From the NCBI RefSeq assembly GCF_947489755.1, contig NZ_CANLFB010000003.1, forward strand, positions 121,961-185,960: DNA of 64,000 nucleotides, in the 5' to 3' direction. Under the pieces are notes generated by a model. That model did not search any database and was not told the origin of the DNA. It saw nothing but the letters and a program-made list of their open reading frames with translations. Source of the DNA: an uncultured Psychromonas sp. GTDB taxonomy: Bacteria; Pseudomonadota; Gammaproteobacteria; Enterobacterales; Psychromonadaceae. Positions 44,202 to 53,654 of the stretch are shown here, piece by piece; within the stretch, counting starts at the first letter, position 1; the number at the start of each line of letters is the position of its first letter. A program made the position numbers and the translations under genes.

Positions 44202-47200
44202 ATGGAAAACATCGCCGTTATAGGTATCGCTAATTTATTTCCTGGTTCAAGTGCACCAGAAGAGTTTTGGCAGCAGTTATTACAACAGCAAGATAACCGA
44301 ACACCTATCACTGAAGCGGAGTTAGGGGTTAAACCTGAACAATATTTAGGTAAGAAGGGCGAAAGCGATAAATATTATTGTCTGTATGGTGGTTATATCC
44401 GTGACTTTAAGTTCGATGCTGCTGAATATCTATCAGATAAAGGTCCTACGAACATTAATGCGCAAGACTTAAATCAACTCGATGATTTACATCAATGGTC
44501 TTTATATGTGACAAAACGTGCTCTTCAAGATGCTGGATATTGGCAAAGTGAACGATTAAAAGAGTGTGGCTTAATTTTGGGGAATTTATCTTTTCCTACT
44601 AAGCAATCTAATCATTTGTTTATGGGTTTGTATCGCGATGTGGTTGAGCTTGCTCTACAACAAACGGTGCATAAAAACATATTATTAAACGCTTATGCTG
44701 AAGCAAAACAAGTTTCAGCAGAAAATGCATTGGTGGCCGGTTACCCCGCAGCTTTATTGACGCAAGTTAATGGATTAGGCGCTAACTACTTTGCGTTAGA
44801 TGCTGCCTGTGCTTCTTCATGCTATAGCGTTAAATTAGCGTGTGATTATTTACAAACAGGTAAAGCAGATATGATGTTAGCAGGTGCGGTGTCTGCTGCT
44901 GATTCATTGTTTGTTAATATGGGCTTTTCTATCTTCCAAGCATTTCCTGAAAACAATCGACATGCCCCTTTTGATAAAGACTCTCAAGGTTTATTTGCCG
45001 GACAGGGGGCAGGCATGATGCTGCTTAAGCGACATAGTGATGCCATTAAAGATGGTGACAAAATTTATGCTGTTATTAAAGGGGGCGCTTTAACCAATGA
45101 TGGTAAAGGGGAGTTTGTACTTAGCCCTAATAGCAAAGGACAGATATTAGCTTATCAAGAAGCCTATAAAGATGCTCAGATAAACCCATTACATGTTGAT
45201 TATATTGAATGTCATGCCACAGGCACCCCAAAAGGTGACAAAGTAGAGTTAAGCTCTATGGAGCAATATTTTAGTCAATATGACCATAAACCTTTGTTGG
45301 GCTCAGCAAAATCAAACCTGGGTCATTTATTAACGGCGGCAGGTATGCCAGCCATGACTAAAGCTATCTATGCGTTAAACAATAAAATGATTCCAGCCAC
45401 TATCAATGTTGATAATGCAATCTCTACACAACAAGCTTATTTCTCTGCGGCACAAATTCCGACAACTACAATTAAGTGGCCTGACAATACGCATAAACCA
45501 ACTGCAGGGGTGAGTGTCTTTGGCTTTGGTGGTAGTAATGCACACCTAGTTTTACAAGCGGGCGACACACCAAATACAAGTAATGACAAACCATTAAATC
45601 AAGTCGATGGCCTTGCCATTATTGGGATGGATTGTCATTTTGGTTCGATAGACAACTTACTTGATTACCAGCATTTATTAACGACTAATCAAAATGCCTT
45701 TAAAGCGTTACCTAAACAACGATGGCAGGGAATAGAGCAACAAAAGTCAGTATTAAATAAAGTCGGCTTGTCTAACGCACCATTAGGTAATTATGTAAGC
45801 GACTTTGAGATTGATTTTTTACGCTTTAAAATTCCACCAAATGATCAAGATAGTTTAATTCCTCAACAATTATTAATGATGAAAGTGGCTGATAATGCGC
45901 TTAAAGATGCACAGATAACACCAGGAACTAATGTTGCTGTGTTAGTGGCAATGGGATTAGAGCTAGACTTACATCAATATCGGGGAAGAGTTAATTTACA
46001 CAGCCAAATCCAACAAAGTTTGCTTGATCAAGGTATTGAACTTAACGAGCAACAATTAGCTGAGCTGATTAATATAAGCAAACAAAGTATTAATGATCCT
46101 GCTCAGTTAAACCAATATACGAGTTTTATTGGCAACATTATGGCCTCTAGAATTTCCGCATTATGGGACTTTAGTGGCCCAGCTTTCACTGTATCAAGCG
46201 AAGAAAACTCAGTTTATAAATGTGTTGATATAGCGGATAATTTATTCAAAACTACTGATGTAGAAGCAGTGGTGATTGCAAGTGTTGATCTTGCAGGTAG
46301 TGTTGAAAATATCAGTTTAAGACAACGCTTTAATCCTGTTTCTGAAAATGCATCCGTGGCTGCAATACCTTCGCAGCAAACTCAATGGCTAGTGGGTGAA
46401 GGCGCTGGTGCTATTGTTGTGAAGGCTAACAATAAAGCTAAGCAAATTAAGCAAACTAAGCAAGTAATGGCGAATGATAAGGTTTACGCTAATATCGACG
46501 CTTGTTTGTTTACTACTAATAACACCTCTGTCTATAGCAATGAAACAGCGAATGATCAACTGATTACACGTACATTAAAACAAGCGGGCATCACATCTGA
46601 ACAAGTCACGCAAGTTGAAGCTTTTGCAGTGGGTAGTCAAGGTCAATTAGACAATGAATATTCAACATTATCAAAGCATTATACAAACGCGGCTATTGTT
46701 TCATCTAAACAAACTGCAGGACATTGTTATAACGCATCTGGCATGGTGAGTTTAATCGCCAGCGTATTAGCCGTTAAAAATACACCATCACCTAATTTCG
46801 TGGCGATTAACGGTTTAGGCATGGATAACAGCATTGCTCATCTTATTCTTTCTAATAGTAATGCGACTAAACCGATCATTGAAAAAATACAAGTGACCAC
46901 CAAACCGAGTTTAATTAAAAAAGTAACGTTAGGTGGGAAATCAATATTTGATGCCATTTGTAAAGAACAAAACAATCCGTTGATGATACAAATCCAACAC
47001 AAATTTAATGATAAGTTTAACAATCAGCTAGGCAAGGAACTCGATGCAAACACAAAACCTAATGTTAATATTGCTAATGTTGATCCTATGACTGAAAAAA
47101 TGCAAAGAAAAGCGACTGAAAACATGCCAAGAAAATCACAATTATCTTCTGTTGCAGAGACGACTGAAAATGAGACAAGCAAGTTAAATCAAACAGAATC

Positions 47201-50159
47201 AACATCTGAAAATACAGTATTCACTAATGTTAGCCAAACCATTAAGCAGCAGAGCCAAACTCATCAAGCTTTTTTACGTGCGCGCTTTATGGCAGAAAAA
47301 CAGATTGCTAGTTTAATTAAACTACAAGCACAAGTTTCAGTTGGTGACCTTGTGAGTCATTTAAAAGAATCAGATATCGGTTCTCAATTTTTACAGCCTC
47401 ATTCACTACAAAGCCAACCTTTAAAACATCAATCAACAAAGTCTGCTAAGCCATTAGGCGCAATTGCTATTCAAGGGCAGAGTGGTTATCAATACCCTGA
47501 TTTGCAGTTAATAGAACATTACAACAAACCAACAAAAGTAGTGTTTGATACAGCCCAACTTATTGAGTTTGCTGAAGGGGATATTGGGAAAGTATTTGGT
47601 GATGAATATCGAGTGATTGATACTTATAAACGCCGGGTTCGTTTACCAACCACAGATTATTTATTAGTCAGCCGCGTTACTGAACTTGATGCAACCACTC
47701 ATCAATATAAAAAAGCATCAATGTTTACCGAATATGATATTCCATTGGATGCGCCATTTTTAATTGATGGGCAAATTCCATGGTCAGTGTCGGTTGAGTC
47801 TGGGCAGTGTGACTTAATGCTGATCTCTTATATTGGCATCGACTTTCAAAACAAAGGCGAGCGTGTTTATCGATTATTAGATTGTGAACTCACTTTCTTA
47901 GAAGAAATGGCCTTTGGCGGGCAAACGCTTCGCTATGAAATTCATATCGATTCTTACGCTAAAAATGGCGAGCAATTGTTGTTTTTCTTCCATTACGATT
48001 GTTATGTTGGTGATAAAAAAGTACTGATCATGCGTAATGGCTGCGCAGGTTTCTTTACAGATGAAGAATTAGCTGACGGGAAAGGCGTGATCAGCACTGC
48101 AATCGATAAAGCGCAACTAGATGCGGCTAAAAAATCAGTATTTACACCGTTAATTCACAATACAAAAACACATTATAACTACCAAGATATGTTGAAACTC
48201 GTACAGGGTGACATCAAAGGGTGCTTTGGTGATGCCTACGATCAACAAGGTCGCAATCCATCATTGAAATTCTCATCTGAAAAATTCTTAATGATTGAAC
48301 GCATTACTAAGATTGATAGAAATGGCGGTCATTGGGGATTAGGTTTATTAGAAGGTCAAAAAGAATTAGCGCCAGATCACTGGTATTTCCCATGTCATTT
48401 TAAAGATGATCAAGTGATGGCCGGTTCACTCATGTCAGAAGGTTGTGGGCAAATGGCCATGTTCTTTATGTTGTGGTTAGGCATGAATGGACAGGTTAAT
48501 AATGCACGTTTTCAACCTATGCCGGGAGAAGCGCAAACCGTTCGTTGTCGAGGCCAAGTGAGACCGCAAACCAATACACTAACTTACCGTATGGAAGTGA
48601 CTGATATTGGGTTGTCACCGCGTCCTTTCATTAAAGCTAATATTGATATTATTCTTGATGGCAAGGTGGTTGTTGATTTTAAAAATCTCTGTATGGAAAT
48701 TAAAGAGCAAGATCAGAACAGCCCATTCCCAGTGGAATTACCCACGAACGTTGTGTTGGCTCACCAAACTGCAGAAAGTAATCACTCTCAAGGTTCACTA
48801 TCTCAGGGTAATTTACTTAACGGCCCTATAGAGTCGTCACTTAGCGATGGATCGTTGGGTTTAGACACATTAGATGAACGTGGTATTAATCCTTTTGTAC
48901 ATGTTGACCGACCTTTGATGCGCGTTGAGTCTGATTTGACGGCTGCCACTAACAAAGGTGTCGTGCCTATAAAGCATTTTCAAGCGCCATTAATGCAAGG
49001 ACAAAATAGAACTCCCGACAGTGTTCCGTTTACACCGTGGCATCTCTTTGAATTTGCGACCGGTAATATTAGCCATTGTTTTGGACCTGACTTTGATGTT
49101 TATCAAGGTCGAACACCTCCAAGAACGCCTTGTGGTGACTTACAGGTAGTAACACAAGTTATTGATGTGCAAGGAGAGCGTATGGACTTTAAAACGCCTT
49201 CTAGCTGTGTTGCTGAGTATGTTGTCCCTGAAGATGCTTGGTACTTTACTAAAAATACTCATCAAGATTGGATGCCTTATTCATTATTAATGGAAATTGC
49301 ATTACAACCGAATGGTTTTATATCCGCTTACATGGGCACCACATTAAAATACCCAGATAAAGACCTGTATTTCCGTAATTTAGATGGCTACGGTGAATTA
49401 GTTAAACACATTGATTTACGTGGTAAAACCATTGTCAATAAATCAGTCTTATTATCAACAAGTATGGCGGGTGGGGCGATCATTCAAAGCTTTAGTTTTG
49501 ATTTGAGTGTTGACGGTGAAACTATTTATCGTGGTGGTGCTGTATTTGGTTACTTTAGTGCCGATTCCTTAACTAACCAACTTGGCATCGATAACGGTAA
49601 AGTCACTTTACCTTGGTTTGTTAATCATAAAACGCCATCATCAGACATCAAACAAATTGATTTAACGAATACGCAACTAAACTTGTTTAAAGATGATCAG
49701 GTAAAGCCACATTATAGACTGGCTGGTGGACAATTAAACTTTGTTGATACCGTGAGTATTGTAGAAGGCGGTGGTGACCATAAGCTCGCTTATATTTATG
49801 GTGAACGTACCATTGATGCGAGTGATTGGTTCTTCCGTTATCACTTCCATCAAGATCCGGTTATGCCGGGTTCATTAGGGGTTGAGGCTATCATTGAGCT
49901 ACTACAATGTTATGCTTTGACAAATGATCTAGGCAAACAATTTAAGAACCCTCGTTTTACAACGTCTAATACAAAAGTGGCGTGGAAATACCGTGGACAA
50001 ATTACACCTTTAAATAAACAGATGAGTTTAGATATTCATCTTACAGAAATTATGACAACTGACTCAGAGGTTCGCTTAGTAGGGGACGCAAACTTATCGA
50101 AAGATGGTTTACGTATTTACCAAGTGAAAGATATTGTCCTGAGTATTGTTGAAGCTTAA
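44202..50159 (+). CDS. pfaC: PUFA synthase subunit PfaC (KS-CLF-DH-DH)
   Basis: PfaC carries condensing and dehydratase/isomerase functions. The N-terminal ketosynthase (~1-455) has DAACASSCYS with Cys203 and the HATGTPKGD and GSAKSNLGH histidine motifs. A second KS-like domain (~470-890) lacks the cysteine (SSEENSV at the elbow) and is the chain-length factor. After a linker rich in Gln, Ser and Lys (~940-1090), two FabA-like dehydratase/isomerase regions follow, with PCHFKDDQVMAGSL (His1399) and RYHFHQDPVMPGSLG (His1881). The total of 1985 residues is normal for PfaC. AGAGAG upstream of the ATG is the ribosome binding site. Confidence 0.95.
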   Translation: MENIAVIGIANLFPGSSAPEEFWQQLLQQQDNRTPITEAELGVKPEQYLGKKGESDKYYCLYGGYIRDFKFDAAEYLSDKGPTNINAQDLNQLDDLHQWSLYVTKRALQDAGYWQSERLKECGLILGNLSFPTKQSNHLFMGLYRDVVELALQQTVHKNILLNAYAEAKQVSAENALVAGYPAALLTQVNGLGANYFALDAACASSCYSVKLACDYLQTGKADMMLAGAVSAADSLFVNMGFSIFQAFPENNRHAPFDKDSQGLFAGQGAGMMLLKRHSDAIKDGDKIYAVIKGGALTNDGKGEFVLSPNSKGQILAYQEAYKDAQINPLHVDYIECHATGTPKGDKVELSSMEQYFSQYDHKPLLGSAKSNLGHLLTAAGMPAMTKAIYALNNKMIPATINVDNAISTQQAYFSAAQIPTTTIKWPDNTHKPTAGVSVFGFGGSNAHLVLQAGDTPNTSNDKPLNQVDGLAIIGMDCHFGSIDNLLDYQHLLTTNQNAFKALPKQRWQGIEQQKSVLNKVGLSNAPLGNYVSDFEIDFLRFKIPPNDQDSLIPQQLLMMKVADNALKDAQITPGTNVAVLVAMGLELDLHQYRGRVNLHSQIQQSLLDQGIELNEQQLAELINISKQSINDPAQLNQYTSFIGNIMASRISALWDFSGPAFTVSSEENSVYKCVDIADNLFKTTDVEAVVIASVDLAGSVENISLRQRFNPVSENASVAAIPSQQTQWLVGEGAGAIVVKANNKAKQIKQTKQVMANDKVYANIDACLFTTNNTSVYSNETANDQLITRTLKQAGITSEQVTQVEAFAVGSQGQLDNEYSTLSKHYTNAAIVSSKQTAGHCYNASGMVSLIASVLAVKNTPSPNFVAINGLGMDNSIAHLILSNSNATKPIIEKIQVTTKPSLIKKVTLGGKSIFDAICKEQNNPLMIQIQHKFNDKFNNQLGKELDANTKPNVNIANVDPMTEKMQRKATENMPRKSQLSSVAETTENETSKLNQTESTSENTVFTNVSQTIKQQSQTHQAFLRARFMAEKQIASLIKLQAQVSVGDLVSHLKESDIGSQFLQPHSLQSQPLKHQSTKSAKPLGAIAIQGQSGYQYPDLQLIEHYNKPTKVVFDTAQLIEFAEGDIGKVFGDEYRVIDTYKRRVRLPTTDYLLVSRVTELDATTHQYKKASMFTEYDIPLDAPFLIDGQIPWSVSVESGQCDLMLISYIGIDFQNKGERVYRLLDCELTFLEEMAFGGQTLRYEIHIDSYAKNGEQLLFFFHYDCYVGDKKVLIMRNGCAGFFTDEELADGKGVISTAIDKAQLDAAKKSVFTPLIHNTKTHYNYQDMLKLVQGDIKGCFGDAYDQQGRNPSLKFSSEKFLMIERITKIDRNGGHWGLGLLEGQKELAPDHWYFPCHFKDDQVMAGSLMSEGCGQMAMFFMLWLGMNGQVNNARFQPMPGEAQTVRCRGQVRPQTNTLTYRMEVTDIGLSPRPFIKANIDIILDGKVVVDFKNLCMEIKEQDQNSPFPVELPTNVVLAHQTAESNHSQGSLSQGNLLNGPIESSLSDGSLGLDTLDERGINPFVHVDRPLMRVESDLTAATNKGVVPIKHFQAPLMQGQNRTPDSVPFTPWHLFEFATGNISHCFGPDFDVYQGRTPPRTPCGDLQVVTQVIDVQGERMDFKTPSSCVAEYVVPEDAWYFTKNTHQDWMPYSLLMEIALQPNGFISAYMGTTLKYPDKDLYFRNLDGYGELVKHIDLRGKTIVNKSVLLSTSMAGGAIIQSFSFDLSVDGETIYRGGAVFGYFSADSLTNQLGIDNGKVTLPWFVNHKTPSSDIKQIDLTNTQLNLFKDDQVKPHYRLAGGQLNFVDTVSIVEGGGDHKLAYIYGERTIDASDWFFRYHFHQDPVMPGSLGVEAIIELLQCYALTNDLGKQFKNPRFTTSNTKVAWKYRGQITPLNKQMSLDIHLTEIMTTDSEVRLVGDANLSKDGLRIYQVKDIVLSIVEA

Positions 50160-50170
50160 AGAGAAAAATA

Positions 50171-51823
50171 ATGACGCAAGCAGTGAATAAAAACCCCTTA
50201 ATCAGCATTAATAAAGCAAATGTAGATTGGAACTGGTCTGTTAACGAAGCGAATTTAAAAAAAGATGCCGTCAGTGTAAAGAAAGCATTATTAGCGATAG
50301 ATAAACCACTCTATTTTGCTAAATGTCAAGATGATATCGCGGTATGTCATGAGCTCGTGAAAAACAATAATGATGCACAAAATGATACACAAAGCTCAGT
50401 CATCGGTTTTGCACAAGCGATTAAAGCGGAAGAATTAGGCAGTGAGGCGTTTAAAAAGGCACACGGTGTAAAATACGCTTACCATGGTGGTGCAATGGCA
50501 AATGGCATTGCTTCTGTTGAATTAGTGATTGCCTTAGGGCAAGCGGGTTTTTTGTGTTCATTTGGTGCTGCAGGGTTAATTCCTGATGTCATTGAAGACT
50601 CTATTAAACGTATTCAAGCAGCATTGCCTAATGGACCTTTTGCGGTGAATTTAATTCATGCTCCAAGTGAAGAAGCATTAGAATCAGGCGCCGTAGAACG
50701 TTTTTTAAAATTAGGCGTTAACACTGTTGAAGCATCGGCTTTTTTAGCATTGACTGAACATATTGTACATTACCGTGTTGCAGGGCTGTCACAAAATGCA
50801 GACGGTAGCATTAATATCAATAACAAAGTCATTGCCAAAATATCGCGTACTGAAGTGGCCGAAAGATTCATGTCACCTGCACCACAAAAGTTCCTTGATA
50901 AGTTATTAGCGGCAGGAAAAATAACCGCATTACAAGCTCAGCTCGCGTTAAAAGTGCCGATGGCGGATGATATTACAGCAGAAGCTGACTCTGGTGGCCA
51001 CACGGATAATCGTCCGTTTCTAACATTATTACCCACTATTATTAAACAACGAGATCAAATTCAAGCTGAGCATAACTACGTGGTACCACTGCGTGTTGGT
51101 GCGGGCGGCGGTATTGGAACTCCTGAATCTGCACTTGCTGCTTACAATATGGGAGCCGCTTATATTGTATTAGGTTCAGTGAACCAAGCTTGTGTAGAAG
51201 CAGGAGCCTCAGAACATACTAGAAAATTATTAGCGAATGTTGAAATGGCAGATGTAACGATGGCGCCTGCTGCTGATATGTTTGAGATGGGGGTTAAATT
51301 ACAAGTGGTAAAACGTGGTTCTATGTTTGCTATGCGAGCGAATAAGCTTTATGAGTTATATAGTAATTATGCCAGTATCGAGGACATTCCAGCGCTTGAA
51401 CGTGAAAAGATAGAAAAACAAATTTTCCGTCAAAATTTAGATCAGGTTTGGGAAATAACCAAAGCGTTTTTCCATGAACGAGATTCAGCAATGTTAGCAA
51501 GGGCAATTAACGATCCTAAACGTAAAATGGCGTTAATATTCCGTTGGTATTTAGGGCTATCATCTCGTTGGTCAAACATTGGCGAAAAAGGCCGTGAAAT
51601 GGATTATCAAATCTGGGCAGGCCCGAGTCTAGGTGCGTTTAATAGTTGGGTAAAAGCCTCTTATTTAGCCGATTATGAGCAACGTAAAGCCGTTGATATC
51701 GCTTTACATCTGTTAACGGGGGCTGCATATTTAGCACGAATAAACCAGCTAAATTATCAAGGTGTATCAGTGCATAGTAGCCTGTTAAATTATCAACCTG
51801 AACATGCGTTTGTAACACAATAA
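50171..51823 (+). CDS. pfaD: PUFA synthase subunit PfaD (enoyl reductase)
   Basis: PfaD is the FMN-dependent, nitropropane-dioxygenase-like enoyl reductase that fully reduces selected double bonds. The 550-residue protein has an N-terminal extension, then a TIM-barrel with AYHGGAMANGIASVELVIAL (~102-121), GFLCSFGAAGLIPD (~124-137), FAVNLIHAP, the SGGHTDNRP motif (~277-285), and the FMN-phosphate loop RVGAGGGIGTPESA. It starts 11 bp after pfaC behind AAAGAGAA and is the last canonical synthase gene. A VF530 gene begins 30 bp downstream. Confidence 0.95.
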   Translation: MTQAVNKNPLISINKANVDWNWSVNEANLKKDAVSVKKALLAIDKPLYFAKCQDDIAVCHELVKNNNDAQNDTQSSVIGFAQAIKAEELGSEAFKKAHGVKYAYHGGAMANGIASVELVIALGQAGFLCSFGAAGLIPDVIEDSIKRIQAALPNGPFAVNLIHAPSEEALESGAVERFLKLGVNTVEASAFLALTEHIVHYRVAGLSQNADGSININNKVIAKISRTEVAERFMSPAPQKFLDKLLAAGKITALQAQLALKVPMADDITAEADSGGHTDNRPFLTLLPTIIKQRDQIQAEHNYVVPLRVGAGGGIGTPESALAAYNMGAAYIVLGSVNQACVEAGASEHTRKLLANVEMADVTMAPAADMFEMGVKLQVVKRGSMFAMRANKLYELYSNYASIEDIPALEREKIEKQIFRQNLDQVWEITKAFFHERDSAMLARAINDPKRKMALIFRWYLGLSSRWSNIGEKGREMDYQIWAGPSLGAFNSWVKASYLADYEQRKAVDIALHLLTGAAYLARINQLNYQGVSVHSSLLNYQPEHAFVTQ

Positions 51824-51853
51824 AGTACGATTTCATTATTAATAAGGTATTCA

Positions 51854-52279
51854 ATGACCGTTAAAAAACAAAATAATCCATTATATGGTTTAAAGCTTGA
51901 AGTGTTACTCACTGAAATTTCTGATCACTATACCTGGCCTGGTTTAAGTGAGGCACTGTGTATTGATCGCTTTAATTTTCATACGGGGATGAAATCAACG
52001 TCTAAGTTCTTACGTAATAACCAATGGGCACGTGAAAAAGTAGAAGTATTTTATTTATATGAGTTTAAAGCGTACCCATATCCAGAACCAAAGCTGTTAG
52101 CTAAACCACCACGAGATCGCAACATTCCAGAAGATCAATTACCTGGTGAACCTAAACCTATTACAGACGCAATGATCGATCGTGTTGATATCGCCTGTAA
52201 ATATCGTGTTTATGACAAAGTCAGTACGATTAAAGAAGAGCCAGCTTATGACCCGAGTAATCCTTGGGGTATAAAATAA
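51854..52279 (+). CDS. VF530 family DNA-binding protein, copy 1
   Basis: The first ~75 of 141 residues match VF530 (DUF2132): NPLYGLKLEVLLTEI (~7-21), FHTGMKSTSKFLRNNQWARE (~38-57), KVEVFYLYEF. The rest is a Pro-rich tail with the conserved end EEPAYDPSNPWGIK. The VF530 domain is proposed to bind DNA from its structure; a biological role is not established. The gene starts 30 bp after pfaD with AATAAGGTATTC upstream, so it is probably on the PUFA transcript. A homologue with the same C-terminal motif lies at 52922. Confidence 0.85.
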   Translation: MTVKKQNNPLYGLKLEVLLTEISDHYTWPGLSEALCIDRFNFHTGMKSTSKFLRNNQWAREKVEVFYLYEFKAYPYPEPKLLAKPPRDRNIPEDQLPGEPKPITDAMIDRVDIACKYRVYDKVSTIKEEPAYDPSNPWGIK

Positions 52280-52320
52280 GACGCTTAGGGGGCATTTAAG
52301 CTCCCTGCATTAATGATTAT

Positions 52321-52341
52321 AATCGTGTTATAAACACGATT
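52321..52341. terminator. hairpin between VF530 copy 1 and elaA
   Basis: AATCGTGT (52321-52328) and ACACGATT (52334-52341) form a perfect 8-bp stem with a 5-base loop. A weaker stem AGGGGG/CTCCCT precedes it at 52286-52305. There is no T-run, so the terminator call is tentative; it may be a regulatory hairpin. Confidence 0.4.
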
Positions 52342-52368
52342 GAATAGACGCTACAAATAGGAATAAAA

Positions 52369-52827
52369 ATGTTTGCTTGGGAAATTAAGTTTTTTTCAGA
52401 ATTGTCAGCTCAACGGCTATATCAAATATTAAAACTACGACAAGATGTGTTTGTGTTAGAGCAAACTTGTTTGTATCCAGATCTAGATAACCTAGATCAA
52501 AAAGTAATACATGTTTCATTAATATCAGAAGAAGACGATGATTTAGTGGCTTATTGTCGAATTATACCTGCTGATTTAGTGTCTCCAGACGTGGCTATTG
52601 GACGAGTTGTGGTGGCCGAAGGTGCACGTAGCCAAGGGTTAGCTAAAAAATTAATGATAAAAGCCATTGAATTTACCAACGAAGAAATGCAAGCGCCTGC
52701 TATCAAGGTTTCTGCTCAATCTCATTTACAAGCATTCTATCAATCACTTGGTTTTGCTATAACGTCTGAACCCTATGATGAAGATGGTATTGAACATATC
52801 GATATGAAACTAACTATTTTAAGTTAA
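52369..52827 (+). CDS. elaA: ElaA-type GNAT acetyltransferase
   Basis: The 152-residue protein is a compact GNAT domain of the ElaA family. The N-terminal RQDVFVLEQTCLYPDLDNLD (~24-43) is the family hallmark. The acetyl-CoA-binding segment is GRVVVAEGARSQGLAKKLM (~83-101), and the C-terminus has the SAQSHLQAFYQSLGF motif (~118-132) before EDGIEHIDM. The acceptor substrate is unknown. It lies between two VF530 genes in the same direction, suggesting a common transcript or shared regulation. Confidence 0.93.
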   Translation: MFAWEIKFFSELSAQRLYQILKLRQDVFVLEQTCLYPDLDNLDQKVIHVSLISEEDDDLVAYCRIIPADLVSPDVAIGRVVVAEGARSQGLAKKLMIKAIEFTNEEMQAPAIKVSAQSHLQAFYQSLGFAITSEPYDEDGIEHIDMKLTILS

Positions 52828-52921
52828 CACCCAAGCAAATTACGCTTATTTCATATCGCCTGATATAATAAGCTTTCAACATAAATGATTTACCGATTTA
52901 TCCTTAGGAATACAAATAAAA

Positions 52922-53440
52922 ATGTCTGTTGAATTACAACAAAACAACCCACTTCATGGTTTAAAAACTGAAACTTTATTGACTGAGTTAGTCGAACATT
53001 ATGGTTGGAAAATTTTATTTGCTGCAACGCGCTTCAAGTGTTTTGACATTAATCCAACTATAAAAGGTAGTTTAAAGTTTTTGCAAAAAACAGAGTGGGC
53101 TCGCTTAAAGTTAGAGAGTTTTTATTTATACCGCTTTAAACGTATGCCCAAGCCAAACGAAGTCGAGTTTCACTTAGACCCTAGAGAACGTGGTTTTGAG
53201 CATGGTATTGTACCGTTATCTCCAATGAAGTTAACGATTGAGTCGATTGAATTGTCTCAAGCTAAAGCGGCTTCAGCGTTCCAAGAGCGCGAAAATGATA
53301 AACGCCAAAGTCGTCATCGTCATTCTGAACAGCGCGGCGGTCAAGCCAGTAAGCATCCAATGCGAGATAATAAAGTAAAAACGAGTAAGTCAGATAAAGA
53401 AGAGCCTAAATACGATCCAAGTAATCCGTGGAATACTTAG
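52922..53440 (+). CDS. VF530 family DNA-binding protein, copy 2
   Basis: The 172-residue protein has an N-terminal VF530 domain (~6-75) with NPLHGLKTETLLTELVEHYG, KCFDINPTIKGSLKFLQKTE and WARLKLESFYLYRF, closer to the family consensus than copy 1. A long basic, hydrophilic tail follows (KRQSRHRHSEQRGG, then Lys/Ser-rich), probably disordered and nucleic-acid binding. It ends in EEPKYDPSNPWNT, matching the end of copy 1. It is separated from elaA by ~95 bp and is followed by a strong terminator. Function is inferred only from the domain. Confidence 0.85.
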   Translation: MSVELQQNNPLHGLKTETLLTELVEHYGWKILFAATRFKCFDINPTIKGSLKFLQKTEWARLKLESFYLYRFKRMPKPNEVEFHLDPRERGFEHGIVPLSPMKLTIESIELSQAKAASAFQERENDKRQSRHRHSEQRGGQASKHPMRDNKVKTSKSDKEEPKYDPSNPWNT

Positions 53441-53559
53441 TATTAATGGATTATTTCTTATCGTTGACTCAGTTTGGTTATATTAATTAAAGTTACTATG
53501 TTAGTGGTAATTATAAAAATATTCCGGTAATAGGGTAATAGTAAGCTAAGTAAATTTTT

Positions 53560-53599
53560 AAAAAGGGAGTGCTAATTATTAATTAGTACTCCCTTTTTT
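53560..53599. terminator. strong bidirectional terminator
   Basis: AAAAAGGGAGT (53560-53570) and ACTCCCTTTTTT (53588-53599) form the outer stem, with CTAATTA/TAATTAG pairing inside. It lies between the convergent VF530 copy 2 and the TraF-like gene. Confidence 0.92.
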
Positions 53600-53654
53600 G
53601 TATCGCTTTTCTTATCCGTATTTGAAGTTAGCTATCGTTCTAATTATTATGTTC

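Noticed and set aside
44202..50159. Loss of the active-site Cys in the second ketosynthase of PfaC as a defect.
   Set aside because: This is the chain-length-factor domain, which normally lacks the cysteine; the first ketosynthase keeps Cys203.
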